Below are positions 1 through 11,100 of a stretch of 64,000 nucleotides of DNA, in pieces (position 1 is the first letter of the stretch; each line of letters begins with the position of its first letter). Both the position numbers and the translations under genes were made by a program. The DNA lies in the NCBI GenBank assembly GCA_037367405.1, contig JAZKJV010000386.1:559501-623500 (forward strand), read 5' to 3'. Below the pieces are notes generated by a model. It made no database searches. It saw only the letters and a program-made list of their open reading frames with translations, and was not told where the DNA came from. The DNA comes from Ottelia alismoides (Eukaryota; Streptophyta; Magnoliopsida; Alismatales; Hydrocharitaceae).

Positions 1-783
1 TGTAATATATAGGCATATGTACACTATTAGGGTTTTTTATTTTTTTTATTTTTAATTATTATTTTATGCAATTTTATTCCTATTTTATATTTTATTTATT
101 TATATTATAAAAAAAGGAATAAAAGGGTGTTTTATTTTATTTTTCTTATTTATATACATAGGTAAAATAAATATATATGTACATCTATATACATGGTATA
201 TGTACAATGTATTTTTGTATTTTTAATTTTGCTCTTTTTATTTTGTTTTTGTTCTAATTCTTTTTATTTTATTTATTTACAATATATAATATAGAATATT
301 TACAAAAAGTTTGGAAAATAATTTTATTTATTTACAAGGTTAAATAAATATATAGATGTGGTTTATGTACGTGATGAAAGGGGTATTTTAATTCTTTTTG
401 ATTTTTAACTTTTTCTTTTGGTTTTTATATTTTATAAATATATACAAGTATTTACAAGCATATTTTGGTGAGGAAAATATCTTTATTTTATTTACATAAA
501 TATTTACACATGAGCCCCTATCTCCCTCTACTTTGGCTTTTATGCGGTCAGGCCCATGCTGAGCCTTCCCTTGGGTTAGGTTGCTCAATATTTATTCTAA
601 ATATTTCCCTCTTTTTCTTTTTAATCTTTATTCTTTTATTTTTGCACAAAAACATGCTAATTATAGGTTTTTACACAATGCATGCTTTTGGTAATTATTT
701 GTATTTACACACATCTACATGCATTTGCAAAGGTTTTTGTAGCTAAAATATAAGAATAAAGAGTGATGAATGAGTACTCATCA
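1..783 (-). repeat. LTR1 (3' LTR of Athila-like copy 1), cut by window edge
   Basis: This stretch matches the right-hand part of LTR2 (from 13872) and LTR3 (from 27731) almost base for base, so it is the first 783 bp, in element orientation, of the 3' LTR of copy 1. The element reads on the minus strand. The LTR terminus is at 783, where the plus strand reads tgatgaatgagtactcatca followed by a pyrimidine run, the complement of a polypurine tract. The sequence is very AT-rich with frequent tttatt and tatata stretches. Short ORFs here are not conserved as genes. The other end lies left of the window, so the target-site duplication of the array cannot be read. Confidence 0.9.
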
Positions 784-796
784 TCCCCCTATACTT
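784..796 (-). promoter_or_regulatory. Polypurine tract of Athila-like copy 1
   Basis: Read on the minus strand this is AAGTATAGGGGGA directly before the TGATGA start of LTR1. A purine run at the 5' edge of the 3' LTR is the expected plus-strand primer for an LTR retrotransposon. The same CTATACTTA core recurs four more times, next to C-runs, between 2369 and 2700. Confidence 0.8.
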
Positions 797-2857
797 AACT
801 TTGCTAGTCCCTTAGCAAACAATTATTTGAAAAAGAAGTGAAAAAGAAAGAAAGAAAAAGAAAAAGAGGGGAATGTACATGGATCAATGTTGAATATTAA
901 ACTTTCCTTCATTAAATTGAATTATGGAGCTCGATCAGATCTTTGGATTATTAATGTGTCGGAACCTTATTTAGACTTAAGCTTAAACTTAACAGCCTCT
1001 AAGTTCCACCAATCTATGGGCAAGACTCCTCAATAAACCAGATCAGAACAAGTCTACATACACAAACTCTAATGACCATGAATCTTTCCATGCAGTGTAA
1101 GTGATATGTTGCTCCCCCACTTCAGAAGTAACAAAGAAACAACCTCCCTCAACCTGGTAACTCTAATGCCTCGGTCTAGCAACTCTTTCCTCGAGAAGCG
1201 GGGTATTCCCTTCTAAGTTCAAGTGCAACCGGCTCAAGAAGAGGGGGAAGAAGTATAGACTTTTGGAAGCTCAGCCAGTGTAGCTAAGTCTCCCGCTGCA
1301 AGCTTCATGAGATGTAACATGGATACCATAAGCTTTTGCTTTATTTGACTATATACACTCCGGTGGGGTTATTAAATTTTCAATCCGACCCACTACTTTT
1401 TTGGAGTTCTTTTTGCATTTTGCAATTTTTTTTCAAGTGCTTTTATACAACATATCTACATGGTGCAGCATATATACAAGAAATTTTCCTCTTGAGCCAG
1501 TAGACTATCCCTCTTTTGAAGCTTTATTGCAACCCACAGCTTCTGTCTTTAGCCTTCATCACCACTAGACCAAGTTGAGACGCACTTCCTTCACTAGAAG
1601 AAGAAGAGAGGTTCCGCCTAGAAGTACTACCCTCATATGCTACCCCAAGCCAAAGGAAACTGCCTCCTCACCACCTCATCCGTGGAGAGCCATGTGTAAA
1701 GTGCTGGTGCAAGTCAAGCCATTGTCTCTAAGAGTCATGCGTGTGTTGTTAAGTGCTCTACTTAGGCTCATCAAGATGACATATACTCATAGCCTAGTGG
1801 ACTCAAAGAATTAAGTCCTTATGGACCTGAAAAGCCTTAACCCTAAGTCCTATAAGGTTCCTCTTAAAGTTAGGTGGATTAAGATCTTATTCAAGCTCTA
1901 TTTCTCAATTTAATTCCAGGCTTAGTTTAAATGGAAACTCTCATCCAGAAAAACTATATACATATGTACACAAAATGCTTATTTACACAAATTTTACAAT
2001 TGTGCAAAATTTTTGAAAAATGTTTTGAAATCATGGATGAATGATGCATGAGGTGCAAGTTTTGCAAGAAGATATTTACACATATTTACACAAGATTTTT
2101 ACAAACTTTTGATTTTCAAAACATTTTGGAAAATTTTTGTACTATATACATAATTTTGATACAAAAATATTTACACAAGCTTTACACAAAAGATTTTTGA
2201 AATCATTTTTACAAAAATACTTTGTACACTAGCTATGTATGTGCAAATAAAAGAAGTTTATGTACATGAAAAATTTTTTTATTTTTGTGATTTTTAGCCA
2301 TTTTATTTATTAACACACTCACACAAAGTACGAGTTATGGCTAAAGTATATATGAAATATCTACACACCCCCCTATACTTAGCTCGAACAATGTCCTCAG
2401 AGTGATCAAGAGCGATGAAGAAGACATAACTCGTGCTTAGTAAAAGGGAAGTGAAAAGGAATGGTTAAGTACAGGAACGAATAAATGAATAGAATGAGAG
2501 GGACTCGGTGGTTTCCCCCTATACTTAGGATTAACTAATCCTAAGTATAGCAAGCTGTACATGAAGGGAAATCCGAGTGGAGAAGATACAGAGTCTGCCC
2601 CCCCTATACTTAGGGTAAAATATCCCTAAGTATAGGCAGCAAAACAGGAGCAGAAAGAATGAAAAGAATACCCGCAGATCCTACATCCCCCCTATACTTA
2701 GGGTAAAGTACACCCTAAGTATAGCATAATTATACGATGAGAAAAGGGATGTGGGACTTAAGAATAGAATGATATGGACAACTGGATCTATACAAGGCGG
2801 AGGAACAGTGAAAATCAGGCGTGAGATGCAAAAGATGTGAGTCAAGAGACCACATCT
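797..2857 (-). other. Non-coding 3' internal region of Athila-like copy 1
   Basis: About 2 kb separates the pol stop from the polypurine tract. Some Athila elements carry an envelope-like ORF at this place, but no convincing minus-strand ORF is visible. The sequence is AT-rich, with repeated tatttacaca-type stretches around 1960-2260. The part nearest pol carries pyrimidine runs followed by ctatactta and three hairpins (2519-2724). Copy 2 has the same region at 14671-16730 with few differences, so it is a standard part of this family and not a deletion product. Confidence 0.7.
2519..2724 (-). repeat. Cluster of three CTATACTTAG hairpins (copy 1)
   Basis: Three inverted repeats lie just 3' of pol in element orientation. 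At 2519-2550 a perfect 15-bp stem (ctatacttaggatta / taatcctaagtatag) has a 2-base loop. At 2603-2636 a perfect 13-bp stem starts cctatacttaggg. At 2692-2724 a perfect 12-bp stem starts ctatacttaggg. Each is preceded on the plus strand by a run of 5-7 C, so the minus strand reads CTAAGTATAG plus a G-run, the same motif as the polypurine tract beside the LTR. Copy 2 keeps all three (16390-16598). Confidence 0.85.
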
Positions 2858-5800
2858 CACGCAAAAATGAATAGGGGCAACAATAACGTCCCGCGGCTCA
2901 TGATCTAGAAATGGCTTGAGCCGCTGGCCGTTCACTCGAAAGGTACTCTCAGAAGACAACTCGGATATATCAATGCTACCATTGTCGTGTACCTTTCTGA
3001 CCAAGTAGGTCCCTTCCATTTGCTCTGCAGCTTCCCTGGAAACAAACGAAGCCTCGCATCAAACAGCCATACTCTCTGTCCAATCTCAAAATGCTTGTGG
3101 CTGATATGAGAATTATGCCACTCCTTCACTCTCTCCTTATACTATAGGTTGTCTGAGAAAGCTGTATCTCTAAGCTCCTCCAGGGCAGCTAACTCTGCCC
3201 TCCTCTGGTCTCTCGTACCATCTGGATCCATAAGAATATCTGTAGCTGCCCAAAGTGACTTGTGCCTCAGCTCAACAGGTAATTGGCATGGCTTGCCATA
3301 TACGAGGCAAAAGGGAGATGTGCCCAATGGTGTCTTGAAAGATGTCCTATATGCCCACAAGACCGAGTCCAAAAGCTGTGACCAATCCTTTTGGTCAGGG
3401 CGGACGACTTTCTGCAATATCGTCTTGATCTCCCTATTCGACACCTCAGCTAGACCATTCGTCTGTGGATGATAAGGTGTAGCAACACGATGGTCTATAC
3501 CGAACTCGCTAGCAAGGGCCTTCACCTGATCGTTGATGAAGTGAGATCCCCCATCAGAAATCAGAACTCGTGGAACCCCGAACCGCGTGATGATGTGCTT
3601 CCTCAAGAATCTGCAAACTGTCCTCGCATCAGCGGCTCGGGCGGGGATAGCCTCCACCCAACGACTAACATAGTCAACGGGCAACAGAATGTACTCAAGT
3701 CCCTGACTCTTAGGGAATGGACCCATGAAATCGATGCCCCATGCGTCAAAAACCTCACAGAAATGATGGGCTGCATCGGCATCATATCACGCTGTCCACA
3801 AGTGCCCATCCTCAGACAGTCAGTACACCTCTTCACGAACTCATCAGAGTCCTTGAAGAGGGTTGGCCACCACAAGCCGGATTGGAGCACTTTCTGTGTC
3901 GTTCTCCTCCCAGAATGATGTCCTCCTGCCTCAAGTTTGTGGCAGTAAGTGAGGACGCTATGGTGTTCCTCCTGAGGAATACACCGACGCCAGACGCTAT
4001 CCCCTCCTTCGTGGTAAAGGATGGGATCCTCCCAGTGGTAGGACTTGGCCTTCGCAAGGAAGGTCTCAAGCCCTCACCTGGGCCACTCTTGTGGGACTTT
4101 CCCAGCAACGAGAAAGTTCACAATATCGGCGTACCACGGGAGTGAGGCGATAACAAGGATCGCCTCATCTGGGAAGGTATCTCGAATGGGGTCAATCTGC
4201 TCAGACTCCTCAGGCTGCTCTAAACGGGAGAGATGATCCGCCACCACATTCTTGACTCCAGGCTTATCCTTAATCTCAATGTCGAACTCCTAGAGTAGAA
4301 GGATCAATCTAGTCAATCTGGCCTTGGCATCCTTCTTTGCCATGAGGTACCAGATGGCGGTGTGATCTGTGTACAAAGTCACTCTAGATCCAATGATGTA
4401 AGATCGAAACTTATCTAGGGCGAACACTACGGCTAGCATCTCCTTCTCTGTGACCGTGTAATTCCGCTGGGCGGAATCCAATGTGCGGCTAGCGTAGTGG
4501 ATAGCAAACGGGACTCCATCCCTCCTCTGTCCCAGCACTGCCCCCACGGCAAAATCGGAGGCGTCCGTCATGATCTCGAATGGGAGAGACCAATCAGGCG
4601 GCTGGAGGACAGGAGCCTCAATCACGCACTGCTGGAGAGTCGCAAAGGACGAAAGACACTTGTCATCGACAAGGAACTCGGTGTCTTTCGTCAAGAGGTC
4701 AGACAACGGTCGGGCAATCCTGCTGAAATCCTGAATAAATCTCCTATAAAATCCAACGTGCCCCAGGAATGACCGTAGCTGTCTCAAATTGGACGGCGGT
4801 GCGAGTTTTCTAATAACATCAACCTTGGCCGGATCAACCTCCATGCCCCTGTTGGAGATGATGTGGCCAAGCACCGTCCCTTGAGTCACCATGAAGTGAC
4901 TCTTCTCCCAAGATAAAACCAAATGGTACTCAATACATCGCTGGAGTACTCGGTCTAGGCAGTCAAGACAAGAGTCGAATCCGTCGCCTTAGACCGAGAA
5001 ATCGTCCATGAAGACCTCCAAACACTCCCCTACCATGTCCAAAAAGATCGACAGCATGCACCTCTGAAAAGTCGCAGGGGCATTGCATAGCCCAAATGGC
5101 ATGCGTCGAAAGGCATATGTACCAAAGGGACAGGTAAAGGTGGTCTTCTCCTGATCCTCAAGAGCGATGGCCACCTGGTTGTAGCCCGAATACCCATCCA
5201 GGAAGCAATAATGGCTCTTCCCTGCCAGTCTCTAGATGATCTGGTCAATAAAAGGCAGGGGAAATGGTCCTTCTTGGTGGCCTGGTTGAGTCTCCTGTAG
5301 TCAACACAGACCCTCCAAGAGGTGGGTACTCGTGTAGCAATCTCCTCTCCCGACTCACTGATCACAGTCGTGATGCCCATCTTCTTGGGCACCACATGCA
5401 AGGGGCTCATCCACTTGGAGTCGGAAATGGGATAAATAAAATCTGCACTCCACCATTTTGATATTTCCTTCATCACGACCTCTCTCAGGTTGGTGTTCAG
5501 CCGCCGCTGGAACTCACGCGACGGCTTCGCCCCCTCCTCGAGATAGATATGGTGGGAGCACACTGATGGACTAATCCCATGGAGATCTTCTACGCTCCAT
5601 CCAATTACCTTGCGGTTCTTTTCAAGAACCCCCATCAAACGGGATTCCTGCTCTTCAGTCAGATCGGCAGAGATGATGACTGGGTACATCTCAGGCTCGC
5701 CCGCAAGGAACCGATACTTCAGCGAAGTAGGGAGCGGCTTCAGCTCTGGACAGCTGGGCGCTGGCAATTCTAGCTTCGGAAGAAAATGTGTCAATGCTGC

Positions 5801-6655
5801 TAAGTCTGCCAAATCTGCCTGGGAGAAAGAAAGCGCACTCTCGCAAACTGGATCTGGAGAAGGCTGCTCAACGGTGCTGTCTATGATCTGCTCTGCATCT
5901 ACCTCCTCCTCATCTGTAGGCTCAGGTGGAATCAAGTCTGGCATCTGATCATCACAATCTGTCCAGTCAAACTCTGAATCCGAGGGATCTGCATTAAATA
6001 CGGTGGCATCAGTACCACCGAAACACAAGGTGGCCTCAGCACCACCATCACTGAAATCCGTGTCGCGATCAAGGACCGACTCTGCTGCCTCTGTGGTATC
6101 CTGAACCAGGGGTGTGCTCTCCAGACTCTCCTCTACTATCATCTCGGCATCAGTTGTATCTGAAAATGAGAGGATGGCATGTGCTGCAGGATCTGCCCAT
6201 GCTGCCTCGTCATCAGTGATCACAAAATCACAGTCCCGGTGGATGTCTGGCTTGGCGTCTGTCAGCTGCTCTGAATCTGTGCTATCCTCTGAGCGTGCTC
6301 TCTCTCTGGCTCTGTAGTCCTTGACCGTCTCTATTTGTATACTCTCGCCCTCGACGCGAAAGTACACCTTCCCGCTATCATGATCAGTCACCGCCTTGGC
6401 TGTGGCCAAGAACGGACGACCAAGGATGATGGGGGTATCGGCCACTGAATCAGGGATCTCCATGTCCAACACTACGAAGTCCACGGGGAATTTCAGGCCA
6501 TGAATCGTGACGATAACATCTCGCAACAACCCCTTCGGCCTCTTGACAGATCGATCAGCGAACTGAAGGACTGTCCTGCTCTGTCGAAGAGTGCCCAACT
6601 CGAAGCGGTCGAGAAGGGCTGCCGGAAGGAGGTTGATCGACGATCCGCTATCCAA
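2858..6655 (-). pseudogene. pol: Athila-like pol, copy 1 (PR-RT-RNaseH-IN), heavily broken
   Basis: This would encode the protease, reverse transcriptase, RNase H and integrase of a Ty3/gypsy element. Visible landmarks, from 5' to 3' on the minus strand, are the protease motif LLDSGSSINLLP near 6650, the RT catalytic FMDD near 5010, the RNase H motifs MTDASDFAVG and YTDH near 4370-4570, and the integrase motifs [17 protein letters not shown] and [10 protein letters not shown] between about 3760 and 3430. Compared with copy 2 there are several lesions: a stop two codons after FMDDFSV-region Ser-Val (near 4990), a one-base loss and a stop near 5230-5260, frameshifts in the integrase zinc region (3740-3900), and an extra A just before the natural stop. 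It does retain the first integrase Asp and the RNase H TDH Asp that copy 2 has lost. It is not functional as one reading frame. Confidence 0.9.
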
Positions 6656-9600
6656 TAGAGTCCGGTCGAACCTCTGCTCACTAATCTGACATCTGACATA
6701 CGGTGCCCCTGAATCTGGCCTCTTGGCTGGCAGACGGTTCTGGATCGCAAAACACGTGGCTTTCATCAGCACATGAATCTCTGAAGTGTGGTTCCTCCTC
6801 CTCCTCCTGACTGTGGTCCTGTCTCTCAAAGATTGTTGAAGAAGGGGGATATGCTGCAAAGCCTCCTGGAGGGTGAGCTGGATGTGGAATCTATCGATCA
6901 TGCTCTGACTGAACTCCTCCTGCTCTCTCTTTTTTGGATCATTTTCTTTTTTTCTTCCTCTTCCCCATCTGAAGGGCTCTAGGGAAGGGGATCACAGGGT
7001 CCTTCTCAGATGAAGGACTAGGAAAAGGTCTAGACGGCTCGACGGCCAGATCCGCACATACATCACTCACCACAGTGGGACCAGAAGAAACTAAACCTCT
7101 TCCTTTATTCAAAATAGAATTCTGAGATACAGTAACATGAGGAAAGACAACATCTCTATCAAAACGAACACTGGTGGCCTCAGTACCACCTCTGGCTGGA
7201 TCTGCTGCTGGACGTCTCGCGGCATCTTTACCGCAGGCTGGCTCGGCTAAACTGGTGGCGTCAGTACCATCTCCTCGAACTGGTGAAGCGGCGGCCTCAG
7301 TACCGCCGGTGGAATCAGCATCCTTGGTGGCATCAGTACCACCATCATCATCATGTGCGGCCTCAGTACCGCTCTCCTCCTCCTCATCTGGCGCCCTGGG
7401 TGGATCCTCGAGTCGTCGCTCAGATGAGGCGCCGCCTGCTGGTGTCCTACCGCTCCTAAAGTGTAACAAAATCAGCATCAAATAGATCCGAAGATGTATC
7501 ATCAAATGGGTCACTAGGAGTGGCAAGCTCAGTGTGTACTACCTGCTCAGACTTCCTCTTGAGGTTGTTCGGATTTGGCTCGATCTGTGCAGGGATGGCG
7601 GCCTTCCCTCTCACCAGGTCCCGCATCTCCTGGCGGAACTCGTCCATCTCCCGTCTAAATGTAGCCTGCTGGTCTGTAAGGAGGCGGGCTATGTCATCCA
7701 AGGCAGGGCCCTCATGGGAGCCCGACGGGTAGCCTCTCTGGTGCTGAGGCTGCTGAAACTGCTGCTGAGGGGGGTAGGAGGAAGGATGCTGATGATATGC
7801 TGGGTGAGCCTGCTGCTCACGTCTCCAAGACTGTCCCTGCTGCTGATAGGGACGAGGAACGAAGGATGACTGCTGCTGTGGCTGGTGGGCTGGGGGCTGC
7901 TGCTGCGGCTGGTGATCTCTCTGCTGGGCGTACTGCCCTCCCTGTCCGGATGGCTGCTGCTGGGGCTGGGCACCTCCACTCCCCCACCTGAATCCGGGAT
8001 GGTCTCGTCGGATCCCAGGCTGGGGGCGGTCATACCAAATCCCGTTGACATCCATCAACGGCTCTGCATCGTAGGGGGCTGGCGGGAGTACTGCCAGAGG
8101 CTGATCCGGCTGGTAGACCACCATCTGCATGTCTGGAGATGGTGGGGACTGGTAGGTGGGCTGCGGGGTGCTGGTACGGCTCCGCTTGTACAAGATGAAC
8201 CTGTCTAGGCTGCTGTAGGGAGCTGGAGCGCTGGGACGGGCTGCTGCTGCTGCCGGAGTCGCCTCGCAACTGAAGACGGGGCTGTGAAGCCGTCTGTTCC
8301 TCCTGGAGACACATGAGCAGGGTCTTCATGTCGCTAAGAGTCTGTGCCATCTGCTCCATCAGCGTGATACCCTGGCACTGCTTCTTCTCGATCAGCTCCA
8401 TCCGGTCCAACTTCTCGCTGATAATACCCATATCCGCAGCGGACGACTCTGCCTGTGCTGCTGCAACTGCGGATGAACTGGATGGACCGGCGTCGACCCA
8501 TGCTATCCTCTGGTACTGCACGGATCCTAGCTGCTGTTGTGGTCTCTGTGTGTACAACCGGGTCTGGGACATCACCATGTAGTTTTCGGCCATCTCCTCG
8601 AAGATGGCCCAGATCTGGTCGTGATCCTTGGCGAAATAGGACCCGTCGCAAGAAGCATTCACCAGGCTCTGGAGCTCTGGTGTCAACCCGCTGAAGAAGC
8701 TCTGAACTAGGTTCGGCTTGGAAATGTCGTGGTGCGGGCATCTGTCTGTGAGCTCTCGGAACCTCTCCCACGCGTCATGAAATTGCTCGTTGGGGAGCAT
8801 GGAGAAGTTGCTGATCAGGGCCCTCGCTGCATTCGTCCACCTGAGTGGATAGTACTTGTTCAAGTACACGGTGCGGAGCTGCTCCCAGGTGTAGACAAAC
8901 TTCCCCAGATGCTTCAGCCAGGTGGCTGCTCTATCTGCCAGTGAAAAGGGGAAGGCGATCATCCGAATCGTATCCTGTTCCAAATGGCGGTCGTGGACAG
9001 TACTGCAAATCATCATGAACTCCTGGAGGTGGAGATGGGGCTCCTCGGTGGCAAGTCCGTGAAAACGGGGAAGCATCTGCAGGGTGTTCGGGGGGGACTT
9101 GAAGTCCCCCACGATAGCAGGCACCACTACCCAATGATGCATCAGTGTAGATCCGGGGTTGTGCAACTCCCGCATCGGTCTCGGTGGTCCTCCTGCCGCA
9201 ACGGCTGCTGCTGCGGCGGCGGCGGCGGCTGCTGCTGCTGCTGCGGCTGCTGCGGCTCGTGCCTCTGCATCTGGTCCGTCCTCAGGCTCTGATCTCTCTC
9301 TGCTCTGAGTCGCTCCAACTCTCTCCTCATCTCTATCATGAAAGCTCTCTGATCTCTCAACTGCTGCTGAACGGTCTCTAAAGAGGCGATCAGGGTGGAG
9401 TTGATCGCTCCCTGGTCCATAACAAAATGCTGCTCTCCTCGTGGACCTCCGGGGTGATCATCAGAACTGCCGGCCATGACGTCTGCAAAATCAAATGAGC
9501 CCAACGCAGGTGCTGTCAAATCTTCTAATCTCTCCTCGGGCTCATGTCTCTCAGTACCAAAAGAAAGGGGATCGAGGGGGAACAGGGCGGAGTCGTACTC

Positions 9601-9708
9601 GGGCTCAGAGAGCTAGTCTCGGCTCTCGCGGGCCAACCTAGATGATCGGGTAGACGTGCCCGAAAGGGGTGCAGCCAGAGGCTGCCTAAGAGAGCGTCTA
9701 CCCATCAT
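6656..9708 (-). pseudogene. gag: Athila-like gag, copy 1, frameshifted
   Basis: The capsid/nucleocapsid precursor starts at an ATG pair (MMGRRS) at 9708, the same start as in copy 2. The retrotransposon gag core is readable at about 8640-9150 (LHLQEFMMICSTVHDRH, AATWLKHL, YLNKYYPLR, PNEQFHDAWERFRELTDRCP). It is followed by a long Gln/Pro-rich stretch (7700-8150) and an acidic stretch with repeated GGTDAT/GGTEA motifs. Lesions relative to copy 2 are a TAG near 9615 in the N-terminal part, a 4-base loss near 9290, an inserted base near 8166, an extra A near 7459 and an extra T near 6950. In the undamaged arrangement gag runs in frame into protease, so this is one gag-pol reading frame. Confidence 0.88.
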
Positions 9709-11080
9709 CTTGATCTGGCGAGTAGGGCGAATGAGATCTGGAGAAACTATGATCACAAAACAAACCCCCGGTTCACCAACGCAACGCGAGCTGAAGACCG
9801 TGAAAGTTCGGTCAAATTATCTTGTCGATTTTATTAGGTGAACACACAAAATATCAGAGCGCTTACGTGACCTGTTAGGATACCCGATGCTACCCCAACT
9901 GACTGGCCCGCACGGAAGAGTCGGTAGTCAGCTAGAAATAGCACCGGAGGGTTCTACCTAGGGTGCGGGTCACTCTCTCGCGCATCCAAACCATACAATG
10001 AGGGGGTTGCTCTCCCCAAGACAAAATTTTTAGGGTGAGCGTCTTTTAAGATCAATAGTGTTAACCAGTCCCAATTTTATGGTTTTTTCTTTTTAATATT
10101 TTTCAAATAAAAACAAACGGCCTAACGAATTTTTCGGTTCTCCTGATTATTTAATCCAAAAAAGGGGGGAGAAGACGAAAAAGCCGATGCGCGATGAAAT
10201 CAATGATGCATGCTGAGTCAGAAATGTGTACCTTGTCTCCAGCACTCTACATGCAAGTTATCCACGCAGAATTTAAAGAATGAAAATAAACTACCTAAAT
10301 GATGCAGGCGGAAAACCGAGGCCCTAAACAGCAATGCTACTCGAAAGAACGGCTAGCCGACCACCAGCCTCCAATCCAAAGGGTCCGGTCTAGACCCACC
10401 CCTCCTCTTCTCGACAGGTCGAGTTCAGGAGTAGCGCTTGACGGGGTGGGCTCGCGGCGCGTAGGCTCGGAGGTGATGGAACGGCTATTTTATTATTATT
10501 TTTATTATAGGTCCAATTACCGCACTATAGGAACAGGCAATTATATTAGGGTGTTTGGATCCTATGAGTTACGTCACAATCAAGTAGAAAATCCTACGGC
10601 TAGGGGCTCGATCAAAAACCACGTAAACACCAGAAAAGGCAGTAAAAAGAGAAAAAGAAAACCGCGTCAAAAGCCGCGAAAAACTCCTAAGGGTCCCCCG
10701 AGCACACCGGTGCTCGGCGAAACAGACCCGCTAAGTGTTCAAGTAAAGTCCAAGTCCAGTCTCTGGGTCTCCCTGTATTATTAGAACAATAATGATCAAA
10801 TAAACGTAATCTAACCTCATCCACTCAACTCTCTCTCTCTCTCGCTCTCTCCTACGGCTCCGTGCAGAAGGGAGCCGCCTCCGAGTCTCGCGGTTGCGTC
10901 GGCTTCTCGAAATCGACCGCCTCGGTCCTCGGGCCCTCGCAAGAAACAGAGACAAGTGGTCAGACCAAATTATTTAAATAATGTCAGGAAAAATATGTAT
11001 ATGTATGCAGAAAGCTATACAAAAAGCCGCGAAAATCAAAAGCCGCGGAAAAACTCAAAAAGTGACTACTAAGTTGTGCT
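9709..11080 (-). other. 5' leader of Athila-like copy 1
   Basis: This untranslated leader lies between the primer binding site and the gag ATG. No ORF with a recognisable domain is seen. It contains a TA-rich run (tattttattattatttttat near 10490), a CT-microsatellite at about 10827-10852 and a C/G-rich block. Copy 2 has the same leader at 23558-24920. Long leaders of more than 1 kb are usual for Athila-type elements. Confidence 0.7.
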
Positions 11081-11097
11081 CCCCGGCAACGGCGCCA
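11081..11097 (-). promoter_or_regulatory. Primer binding site (tRNA-Asp type), copy 1
   Basis: The plus strand reads ccccggcaacggcgcca, identical to the 3' end of plant tRNA-Asp(GTC) including CCA as I know it. On the minus strand it is therefore TGGCGCCGTTGCCGGGG, a perfect 17-base primer binding site three bases downstream of the LTR end (TACCA-GAA-TGG). A tRNA-Asp primer is typical of Athila-type elements. Confidence 0.92.
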
Positions 11098-11100
11098 TTC

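Noticed and set aside
465..746. Plus-strand ORF, repeated at 14291-14620 and in LTR3
   Set aside because: Lies in AT-rich LTR sequence, product is a low-complexity hydrophobic string, and conservation follows from LTR identity.
1575..1814. 79-codon plus-strand ORF shared with 15448-15687
   Set aside because: Antisense to the element, no domain, shared only because the two copies are recent relatives.
2519..2724. CRISPR-like array or bacterial terminators
   Set aside because: Repeats are hairpins of unequal spacing inside a plant retrotransposon, with no spacer structure.
9184..9292. Cys/Gly-rich and Leu/Arg-rich ORFs opposite gag
   Set aside because: Shadows of the CAG/GCN-type repeats that encode the Gln/Ala-rich gag segment.
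11073..11100. Possible tRNA-Asp gene
   Set aside because: Only the 3' 17 bases of the tRNA match; no cloverleaf upstream. Position next to the LTR identifies it as a primer binding site.
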